Positions 55,480-64,000 of a stretch of 64,000 nucleotides of DNA are shown in pieces. Position 1 is the first letter of the stretch, and the number at the start of each line of letters is the position of its first letter. The position numbers and the translations under genes are program-made. Below the pieces are notes generated by a model. It searched no databases. It saw nothing but the letters and a program-made list of their open reading frames with translations, and was not told where the DNA came from. Source of the stretch: Coix lacryma-jobi var. lacryma-jobi (Eukaryota; Streptophyta; Magnoliopsida; Poales; Poaceae); assembly GCA_009763385.1 (NCBI GenBank), contig CM019825.1:120089131-120153130 (forward strand), written 5' to 3'.

Positions 55480-56858
55480 TGTTGAAACTTACTAACGTCG
55501 CTACCAAGAGTAGAGATAAACTCTGTCCCCGGCAATAGCGCCAGAAATTCTTGTTGGTATAAATTAACGCACACTCTACTTTATCCGCAAGCACACAGAT
55601 AAGATCTACCGATGTAGCACTTCACCAGAGTAACCCAGTTTTAATATCGAACCCAAAGGAACGGATAGCATTAAGTCTTAAAGTCTATCCCCTGAGTAGC
55701 TAACAAGGACGGAGAATCTAGAAGTATAGAGGGGATCACTAAGGCTATCTAATTCCAATTTAAGAGGGATATGTTTATATTATTCTTAGTGGGGAAGTTG
55801 CCATAAAAGGTCACAAACAGAGTATGAGTCTTTTATGCAAATGTATAATCCTACCGAGCCTACACACGGGTAAGTGGACTATAGAAGAATCAACAAGGCT
55901 ATAAGAGTCACCCTTGCGAACAACCACTACTACCGGCGTTATAGGAGGCATTTATGATGAGCTATCAAGTCTAAGCACCACGCTTACACTATCCAACTAC
56001 TCTAACTCTAGAGCAACTTAGAATTAGAGTACTCAAAAGAGAGTCATAAACCTTAAGAATAATAAGAACAATGGCTCAAACTTAAATATAGACGTTGATT
56101 ACCGAAACAATCGCTGAAACAAGTTGATGATGAACTTGAATCCGCAGGTACAAGATGAAGAAGTTGATCCGACAGGCCGGAGCTCCTTCTTGATCTCTTC
56201 TTCTCTCTCTCTCTCTTCTAGTTCTAGTATAAGACTAGGTTCTAAACCTAATTAGAGGGGTAACTAGTCTTCTACTTGATAGCTGGCTCTTGATTACAAC
56301 TAGATGAACTAGATCTAATTCTAAATGAACTAGAAGAGATTCATCTAGAGGGACCTCTACTTCTAATTGAAACCCTAGTTTCTGATGTGGAGATGAATAA
56401 TGAAGATGGAGATGCCTGGAGAGGGGGGTCTGGGGCTGCTTATATAGCCCTGAGGGATCAACCGCGGCCGTTAGATCAAACCGACTTCAGGGATGGTGGA
56501 GATGCATCCTAGGAGGCGGTGGAGGAAGCTTGCAGAAGACGGAAGCCAACGGGCCCGGGGGGAGACCGGTCGGTCCCACCTGGCAGGGTCCCGCGGTGCC
56601 CGACCTCCTGGTGTCTTCTGGTGTCCTCTGGAGTCTTCTAGAACCTTCCTGACGTGGCGGTTGCGTTATCTCCCGTCGGTTTCCTTCATGGGGAAGCAAT
56701 CAGTGTTGGTTTTCTGGTTTAGTCCCTGCAGAATCACAATTCACCAAAACACGTGGAATATTATCAGTTTCAAACCCTACAACTATGCTTTGTAATTCAT
56801 TTAGTGTCATTTCATGCAATAGTTGATGGTTAATTATGAGCATTAGTAAGCGTCAACA
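55480..56858 (-). repeat. 5' LTR of element E
   Basis: Partner of 34753-36150 with a 21-base deletion and scattered substitutions. TATA at 56440-56446. The fossil PBS at 55526-55543 is mutated here (GGCAATAGCGCC). Confidence 0.9.
55526..55543 (-). other. Fossil PBS inside the 5' LTR of E, mutated
   Basis: 72 bases from the true PBS and followed by the same spacer (AGAAATTCT) and TGTTG. Two substitutions relative to the other LTR copy. Confidence 0.8.
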
Positions 56859-59800
56859 TCGGGCTCGAAAAGACGCAGGAGCGATTGCTTGCTAAGCACA
56901 AGCTCGAGTCACAACCTAGCTCGTACTTCCCGGGTCGATCGAGTCGACCTGTACGGCTCAAGTAAAATGGTTGAGACCTGATCCTGACTTAAGCAAACAT
57001 CCTGCAAAAACAATACTAGCCCTCATGAAGCGAGTTCATTTTCCTCGGGCTCAAAAGAGGCGAAGGAGAAACTCGGCTAAGCACGTCTATGTCATGTTCT
57101 TGGTATAAATGTTTTCCTACGGTCGATCGAGTCGACTCGCACAGGACCGAGAGCACGACATAGACCTTAGCTTTGCCAACTAGAATGAGGGTTCGATCTT
57201 TGATCCAATCGTCATGGCTAAGGACGAGATCGAATAGATCGGGCCAACAAGGGATAAGGAAAACAATTCCAATGTCTTGCTCGATCCATACGCCATTGTA
57301 ACCGACAAGAACCGGGAAGAGGGAACAAAACAGGAAGGGAAAAGAAAAGCAAAGGTAGTCTCACTTCCTTCTATGCACGCGCCATGGCAAAGACGGGCAT
57401 CGAAGGGAGCAACATACCGAGAACACAAGCACTTAAACCACGCGTAGGGTACCTCGCTCGTGTGCACTAAATGGCACTAGCTGTTCCTAGAATCCGCAGC
57501 GGTGCGGTTGTCACTGCGAGGATCTAGGAGCGCTACAGTCTATAATAGGTACAAGCATACGAGGGCTCAAGTGCAAAGAGGAAAAAGAGAAAGAAAAACG
57601 GGGATCCACATTCCTTTGATCCACACGCCATAGTAGTAGACGGGAATCACAGGAATGGGATCAAGAAGCAAGACTACTACATAAACATGACCAACACGCA
57701 AAAGGGGTAGACTAAAGGTGAGGAACTTGGTTCCATGGGTACTTCGATCCACGGTCATTGAATTGACAGGGATCAGAGTGACAAGAACAGACGGACTCGA
57801 TCCACACTTTACTAAATTAGTGAGGGTCAAATAAAAAGGAAAAGAGGGAGGAGCGGTCTCCGCATTCGCTCAACCAACACGCCATGGCAAGGGCGGTAGA
57901 CGAAGAATGTGAGATGCTCGACCTAAGCCAACCTGTAGGGCACCACAACCTCCGTGCAACTAAACCGGCACAAGGCTATTCCTTCGACTCATAGCAGTGC
58001 GGTTGTCACCGCGAGAGTCGGAGGGATGCCGCGATCGAAACGGTGCAAGCATACAAGGTGGCTAGGACAAAAACACGACAAAACGGATGGAGCCCGATGG
58101 TCATGGCGAGGCAACTCGCGGCCATGAGCTTCACCCTACACTAGTTAGCGCCCATCGTTCCATGATCGTCATCTCATGTTCCTTCTCCCACCAGACTTGG
58201 TCACGAAGGGCTCTTCGTGTGCGGGTAACATCCGCATTGATATCAAAGTTGATATCAAGCCCATAGTGGCCACGTCTTAGGGCTAGGGTTAGGAGCTAAC
58301 GCTCGTAGCACTACGAGGCCAACCAAACAAACAACAAGGACTATGAGGGATGAGTTACACTCGGCGTCACGATCACGGCGGGACGAACCCACGACCGTAG
58401 CGTTCGAGCGAGTCACGAACCCTCGACCGGCTCGACGGCACGGTCCACAGCCAAACAACAAGACCGGCTGGAAGGCACGGTCAACCGCCAACGACACAAA
58501 CACACGGGGACTGGCACGACGATAACCGACACGACCAACACAACATAGGAGTAGCACATATCTATAGAAATAGAAAGGTAGACCGGCACGAAGGCTGGGC
58601 ACAGGCAAGTATAGATCGTATATGAGTGAGTATGAATGACAACAATATGAAGATGAACAAAATGAAGGGATTTGTGTCGACGTCCAAGGGTGGCGTCGAC
58701 GGAGGTTCACGGGTTTGACCTTGAAGATGGCACGAAGGACGGGTCTTCGGCGAAGCGGTGCCGGAGACATTCAGGACATCCCATCTAGTCGAGGAAGGCT
58801 CCGGCCAACTGTAACCAACTCTAGCCAGGCTATGGTCGGTTGTTGCTGACCGAACGCAGTTGCAGGTGGCCGGGAGTGGGCTGCCGTAGGCCAGACATGG
58901 CAGCAAGCATCTGGGAGGCTCCACGGCTCCAGCGGAGACATCGCAGCGTGGCTGCCTTCCCTGCACGATGTAGGATAGCGGCACGAAGGCCGATCTCAGG
59001 TGACAGCTTCGTAGTGATGCGGGAAAAAGGAGCAAGCTTGGTACTTGGGCTATGGAGCTCACTGATGGCATCAGAAGAGGCATGTGGTCCGATCAGGGAG
59101 TAGTACAAGGCATCGCCGGCAGAACTGCAGGGTGCGGTCGTGGCCACTGGCGGCCGTCGGTTGCAGGCGGTCAACACGGCGTCAGCTCGGCGTGGGAACG
59201 TGATGCCGGGGGACATAGAGGAAGCTCGGGTACTTGAAGCAGCTCGCCGAAGCAGGAGAGGTGGTCGTCAGTGTCGCGAGCGATAGTCGTGGAGGCGGTC
59301 GGGGCGAGGCAGTGCCATTCTGCCGAGGTCACGACGAGGATGATACAGGACGCGGGTGACGTCGCGGTCACGGTGCGGCTGATGGCGCTGGTCGACCGTC
59401 TGACAGAGCGTGTCGAGGAGGTGGCACCGACGGTGAAGCAAACGGTGGTGTGGCTCCGGCGGGGGCGCTGAAGCCGACTTGGCGAACGAGATGGTCAGCG
59501 CGTGGCCATGGCCAGAGCATGGCGCGGTGTGGTCGGCGCTCGTCGTGGCTCAGCGCTGCGCGACCATGGCCTGCGCGGCCAGCGCTCGGCAGGGCCGCAG
59601 CACACGCGCAAGGTAGAGCGGGCGAGGGTGCAGGAGCGCGAGGGCGGCGGCTTGGAAGGAGGAGGGAGGAGAGAGAGCGGCGGCTGGCACCAGGAAAGAA
59701 GAGGAGGCAAGCGGTGGCCATGGCTTTTATAGGGCGGACGGCTAGGGTTAGGGTGGTCGTCTCGGCGTTCATGCCACTCGATGCGATGGTCGGGACACGT

Positions 59801-60878
59801 GGCGCTAGATCTGGGTCACCGTACAGACGCCGAGGCGCTAGGCGCGGGGAAGGCCGGGGCGAAGCCCCTTGGAGGCGGCGGCGGCTGTCCCAGAGAGCGA
59901 GCGCTCCCCTAGGGTTCAGAGGGGCGCGCGGCTGGGGAGCCAAGCGGGCCACGGCGCCGTGCTGGGCTGGCCTGGGTTCGCGCAGAGGCGGTCTAGGGGA
60001 GAGGCGAGAAGTGGAATGGCCCACGAGGGGGAGTGGAGGGAGTCAGCGGCCTGGATGGCCAGGGGAGGAGGAGAGGCCAGGGCGCACTGGTCTGGGCCTC
60101 CGCGTGGGCCTGGGCACTGCTGTGGCCAAGAGGGAGGGGCAAGGGAGCACCGGTGGGCTGCGGGGGAGTGGGCCTAGGCCCGTTCGGCTGGGAGGAAAAG
60201 AGGAGCTTTGGCCTAAGAGAAGAAAAAGGTCTTCCCAATTTCCAACTAGGGTTATAGAACTTGAGATAGATTTTTAATGAGGAGATGGATGTTTTTGAAT
60301 ATACTTTGGGTGAATAGGATAATGGTCTTTCCGAGTTACGAATTATCATGACTCGAAGTCGAGAATGAGAGAGATCGAGAGGGGTTCCAAGAATGATGAG
60401 AGGAGGTTTTTCTTCCTATTTTGCTAAGAAAAGATGAGGGGGTGAATCCCAAGGATAATTTGGGAATGGTTGAACAGAAGATTTGGAGTGGGTTTGTGAA
60501 CAGGGGTTTTGAAAGGAATCAGAGTAGATTCAGAATTGGAAAAGAGGGGCGAAAGGGAAAGGATTTTCCCCGAGTCGTGAATTAATATGACCCAAAGATC
60601 TTTTGAAGTCGAAGCATAGAGATCAAGAAAAGCTTCACAAAGGAGTCGAGGAGGTTGCCATGGATCTGTGCACTCCAACTATAGTCATAACTCAACCCTA
60701 AACCGACTCGAGATTTCGGGCACACTCCTACAAGCAATTTTATATGTATGCAATGTTTCGCTTGCATACTCCCCTACGTGTACTATCATTTAACCTAGCG
60801 GCTACATGCTTCACACATTGCAGGAAAAAGTTTTAAAAAGTTCATATTTTTGGTTGTTGGAAAACCCGGGATGTTACA
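56859..60878 (-). repeat. 5' LTR of element C, piece 3
   Basis: Starts with the TCGGG duplication of E, then matches 14368-18382 and ends GATGTTACA. TATA at 59724-59731. Includes the CpG-rich belt (about 58800-60200). Confidence 0.9.
59724..59731 (-). promoter_or_regulatory. TATA box in 5' LTR of C
   Basis: TATAAAAG on the minus strand. This is the copy that would drive the element, but the downstream LTR is now split by E and D. Confidence 0.6.
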
Positions 60879-60883
60879 ATTAG
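60879..60883. repeat. Target-site duplication of element C, right copy
   Basis: ATTAG, matching 12367-12371. Confidence 0.9.
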
Positions 60884-63537
60884 TCCACAGGTGATCATGT
60901 ATGAGCAACATATGCCATAGAGGTGAAATGGCTTGGAAGATGTTGCAAGGCTCACACATGTGATGAAGGAGCTTAAATGCACATGAAACATGACATGTGG
61001 TCATGTGGCTAAGATGGTGAAGATCAAGGCAAGACTTGGCTTGATGGACCGGTTGCGAAGGCGAAGGGCAAGTTGAAGGCTTTGAAGCCGTTGGTACCGA
61101 GTGTCGGGAGGCTTAAGAAAGACTTGGCGCCGAAGGAACGAAGCAATGGTGTAGAGCAAGCGATGTCAAGATCGATGGACCACGGAGGCCATGTGATGAT
61201 ATGAAGTGGATCATATCATTTGATCGAGGTTGGTGCATGTGTTGCATCAACAAATGGAGGAGATGGAATGGAATGTGCAAGGCAAAGGTATACTTGTAGG
61301 GCATTTCATTTCACCGGTCATAGGTGTGTAGAGAAGTTTATGACCGGGTTTAGGATAGATGACCGTACTATTAAGAGGAGCAAACTTGTTTGCATATCGG
61401 TCATCTAGTGCCACTTGAGCGATCTAACATTGCGTTGTTACTAGGATCAAGTGGCGTGGTGAGAGCAAGTAAAAATCCTTTGAAAAATGATTGTAAAAAT
61501 GCTAACACACATGCACTTGATGGTGTACACTTGGTGGTGTTGGCACATTTGCAAAGGAGAAGAAGTTTTGGAGAAAGCTTTGGTTGAAAAAGTGAAGCGA
61601 TGGAACTTGGATTGGAAAACTGTACTAACCCTTTGTGAGTTGGATTAGCTTTGTATGTGGGATGTGTATACCTCTGTATAAGCTTTCCAAAATGTCCAAG
61701 ATCATCAAAATCGGAGTTCGGAGCTAAGAGTTATGGCCGTTTTAGCGAGGAGTTCAGGATGCTGAAGTCGGTAGTACCGCCATAAGGCCGGTAGTACCGA
61801 CCCTACTACCGACCCCTCTGTAGGCAGCGCGCAAACTCTCTGTTCGGAGGAGTTTTGGCCTAAAGGTATTACCGCCATAAGGCCGGTAGTACCGACCCCT
61901 GTGCGCAGCGCGCAAACTCTCTGTTCGGGAGACGGTTTGGCCTACCGGTAGTACCGCCATATGGCCGGTAGTACCAGGCCACGGTAGTATCGACCCTAGG
62001 GGTCAGTGGTACCGAGGTTTGGAGGAAGTTTGGGAGTGTTCTGTGTAGATCTAGATTTGGCCTACCGGTAGTACCGCTATAAGGCCGGTAGTAACGGGGC
62101 CGGTGCTACCGACCCTACTACCGACCCTACTACCGACCGTGTTAGAAAGTCGTTTCTAACGATCTTTTGGACCGCCGGTAGTACCGACCCTCGCCCCAGT
62201 AGTACCGACCATAGGTGTGGCAGTTCGGGAAAAGGGGAAAACGGCTAGTTTGTGGCTCCCCTCTATAAATAGAGGGGTGGCCGGCCCTTGGCGCAGGTTG
62301 AGCACCCTAGGGACTTTGTGTCCATGGTTGGGAAGTGCTTAGGAGCCCTCTAACTCACATATGCTTATTAGTGCTTATCCGATTGTGTGAGTGAGCGATT
62401 CTAGTGCGGTGCATGAGAGATTGCAAGAGTTGGCACTAGGTGTTCGAGTTGCAAGCCGGTGGTGCTTATTACTCTTGGAGGTTGCCACCTCCTAGACGGC
62501 TTGGTGCGTGTCTCCGTCGTGAAGCCCACATGAAGATTGTGCGTGGCTCCGGAGAAGCTTTGTGAGGGGCATTGTGCTCGCCCCGCGGGAGATCGCGAAG
62601 AGCAACTCTAGTGGAGAAGAGGCGTGAAGAGCGCCAAGTGGTCCGGCCGGATCGAAAGCTAGAGCTCTTGGTGAGCACTCCATCGTGGAGAGGTTGGCTT
62701 AGTGTCACCACTAGCGAGAGGATCGGCGGCAACCTTGGGCTTGCTTCAACGGGGACTAGCTTGGTGGCAACCAAGTGAACCTCGGGATAAAATCTTGTGT
62801 CCCCGTCTCTTGTTGCTCTTATTGTTCTTTGTTCCTTGCATATTACGCTTGTTTGTGTTCTTCGTGTTCTTCCTCCCTCCTTCTCTCTATCTTAGGTTGG
62901 GAAGACTTGATCTACCTTTTGGCAAGGAATCAAGACGTGGGGAAGCTACATTCGTCATCTACATCATCTAGGGAAGTGGGGTAATTGCTAGATCGGAGAT
63001 TGCATCTCATCCCCTTAGATTTCGTAGCTCCCTGCAGGTGCTCGGTAGTACCGACCTAGAAGCCCGATAGTACCGGTGTCGGTAGTACCGGCCTATAGCC
63101 CGGTAGTACCGATTGCCTGGTGTTTGCACTAGCTTGTATTGCAATACTATCTCTTATGCTAGTGTTTAGTTGCTTAGTTTGTGTAGCTAAGTTGAGCTCT
63201 CTAATTTGGCTTGTGTAGCCTTGTTATTGAGCATTGCTAGTGTGCTTAGGCTTTGTGCTTTGCTTGCTAGATTGCATAGGAGCTCCCCTGTGCTTGAAGT
63301 ACTAGTTGCATAGGCTTGTGTGACCTTGCTTCTAGAATTGGTTAGGTGAGCTCTAGCTAGCCCGACACCTTATTTGCATTAATTAGGATCTTTTGTAAGG
63401 TGTCATAAAGTATAGGTAGAGGGGTGTAGTCTTGGCTAGACCGATAGTTTTATTTCCGCATTTGTTTCGGTTAGCCGCTACATTTAATTTTAAAAAGGTC
63501 TATTCACCCCCCTCTAGTCCGCCATCTCGACCTTTCA
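60884..63537 (+). repeat. 5' LTR of element B, remainder
   Basis: Continues the 85-base piece at 12287. Dense CGGTAGTACCG words and their inverted forms lie at about 61763-62215 and 63043-63115, with a ~90-base tandem duplication at 61765-61940. TATA at 62264-62271. Ends GACCTTTCA. No gene; the short ORFs have no motif. Confidence 0.85.
62264..62271 (+). promoter_or_regulatory. TATA box in 5' LTR of B
   Basis: TATAAATA inside the inverted repeat CCCCTCTATAAATAGAGGGG. Likely core promoter of element B. Confidence 0.65.
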
Positions 63538-63539
63538 AG

Positions 63540-63555
63540 TGGTATCAAAGCTAGG
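63540..63555 (+). other. Primer-binding site of element B
   Basis: TGGTATCAAAGCTAGG, two bases after the LTR, tRNA-Met type with one difference from the usual TGGTATCAGAGC. Confidence 0.85.
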
Positions 63556-63588
63556 TCTCTCATTTGTGGTCTTTACCGACCCGAGAGG

Positions 63589-64000
63589 ATGGCGACTTAC
63601 GGGGTAGGCATTGATTGTCCACACATTTTTGATGGCACTCACTTTACACAATGGAAAACTTGGATGATATGCAATTTCAAGTTTATTTGCCCTCAAATGT
63701 GGTGGATCGTAGATGTAGGCTTTTCTCATGTGTTGGATGAAAAGAATCTAACTCAAGCACAAGAGAAATGCCTAGATCTCGAGTGCCAAGCTACTAACAT
63801 CATTTTTAGATCTTTGCATGATGATATCTTTAGTGAGATCATGGATATGGAGTCCTCCCATAACATGTGGAAGTATCTCAATGACAAGTATGGGATTGCT
63901 CCAATTGATGATGATGTTAGTGAGCCCAAGGAAGAGGCACACGAGGTGGTTGAGCAAGACCACAACTCCGTGATTGTGGAAGATTGCTCCACCTCAAGCT
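63589..64000 (+). CDS. gag: Element B gag, N-terminal part, truncated by window edge
   Basis: ATG at 63589, open for 137 codons to the window end. Near the N-terminus it reads HIFDGTHFTQWKTWMI, the block that opens many plant Copia gags (usually F-D-G-x-N-Y-x-x-W-K). Further on, AQEKCLDLECQATNIIF and MWKYLNDKYG match the helical gag core (UBN2-like). An acidic stretch (DDDVSEPKEEAHE) follows. The rest lies downstream. Confidence 0.85.
   Translation, partial: MATYGVGIDCPHIFDGTHFTQWKTWMICNFKFICPQMWWIVDVGFSHVLDEKNLTQAQEKCLDLECQATNIIFRSLHDDIFSEIMDMESSHNMWKYLNDKYGIAPIDDDVSEPKEEAHEVVEQDHNSVIVEDCSTSS

Larger units (their letters stand above)
34753..56858 (-). mobile_element. Element E: Athila-like Gypsy relic, host of F
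   Basis: LTRs of 1398 and 1379 bp start TGTTGA and end GCGTCAACA; TSD TCGGG. The minus orientation follows from the PBS TGGCGCCGTTGCCGGGGA beside the right LTR and a polypurine tract beside the left LTR. That PBS matches tRNA-Asp, typical of Athila elements. The interior, about 5.6 kb without F, holds only short protease relics and repeats, with no RT or integrase. A 72-base segment with a second PBS lies inside each LTR. E is probably non-autonomous or long dead. Confidence 0.87.
12372..60878 (-). mobile_element. Element C: large non-autonomous LTR element (LARD-like), host of D and E
   Basis: Without its insertions this element is about 15 kb: two LTRs of 6011 bp each (left intact, right in three pieces summing to exactly 6011) and a 2.95-kb interior with no recognisable gene. 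LTRs begin TGAAACGACC and end GATGTTACA; TSD ATTAG. The minus orientation follows from a tRNA-Met-type PBS at 21318-21331 and a polypurine tract at 18383-18396. A hairpin next to the polypurine tract and the LTR terminus TGTAACA (minus strand) match the Tekay chromovirus F, suggesting that Tekay-type machinery mobilises it. Confidence 0.9.
12287..64000 (+). mobile_element. Element B: Copia-type LTR retrotransposon, 5' part only
   Basis: The LTR starts TGAAAGGTCC at 12287 and ends GACCTTTCA at 63537. Its two pieces (12287-12371 and 60884-63537, 2739 bp together) are separated by element C with matching ATTAG duplications. A tRNA-Met-type PBS and a Copia-like gag follow on the plus strand. The other LTR and pol lie beyond the window. 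The five bases before the LTR are TCAGT, the expected TSD, but its partner cannot be seen. Confidence 0.85.

Noticed and set aside
1..64000. Host protein-coding gene within the window
   Set aside because: All sequence can be assigned to retroelement LTRs, interiors or the aORF. No ORF outside them shows host-gene motifs.

Overview
This window is a nest of LTR retrotransposons from a plant nuclear genome, and I see no host gene in it. The organism is almost certainly a grass (Poaceae). The element set is typical of large grass genomes: Tat-lineage Gypsy elements with an antisense extra gene, a Tekay chromovirus with ~3.9 kb LTRs, a Sirevirus-type Copia element, an Athila-like relic, and a non-coding element with ~6 kb LTRs. 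I do not assign a species.

The nesting is resolved from paired LTRs and 5-bp target-site duplications (TSDs). Level 0 is a Tat-type Gypsy element on the + strand, present as fragments (1-2610 and 12046-12286). It shows the end of pol and an intron-containing antisense gene (aORF). Two elements sit inside it. Element A (2611-12045, minus, TSD CAAGG) is a complete Tat-lineage Gypsy element inserted in a short aORF intron. Element B (12287 to beyond the window, plus) is a Copia-type element of which only the 5' LTR and gag start are visible. The LTR of B is split by element C (12372-60878, minus, TSD ATTAG), a large non-autonomous element with 6011-bp LTRs and a ~2.95 kb non-coding interior. The right (5') LTR of C is split twice: by element D (21500-32917, plus, TSD CACCT), a Sirevirus-like Copia element, and by element E (34753-56858, minus, TSD TCGGG), an Athila-like relic. 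E is split in turn by element F (41520-55257, minus, TSD ATAAC), a Tekay-type chromovirus.

Coding content is retroelement protein only. A has an intact-looking 1176-codon pol and a gag-protease frame broken by six in-frame stops. D has recognisable gag, protease, integrase, reverse transcriptase (RT) and RNase H, with stops and frame changes. F has a nearly intact gag-pol with one internal stop and a C-terminal chromodomain. E keeps only short protease relics, and C has no recognisable coding sequence.

The most striking observation is in F. A separate 181-codon ORF upstream of gag (50288-50833, minus) begins with a near copy of the histone H3 N-terminal tail, including the K4 and K9 positions, followed by a likely coiled coil and a strongly acidic end. 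The same element encodes a chromodomain, a class of module that reads methylated H3 tails. Other points of interest are a fossil primer-binding site inside the LTRs of E, a hairpin next to the polypurine tract (PPT) shared by C and F that suggests C is a Tekay-dependent non-autonomous element, stop codons in A and D that mostly fit C-to-T change at CG/CHG sites, and palindrome clusters in the LTRs of B and D.
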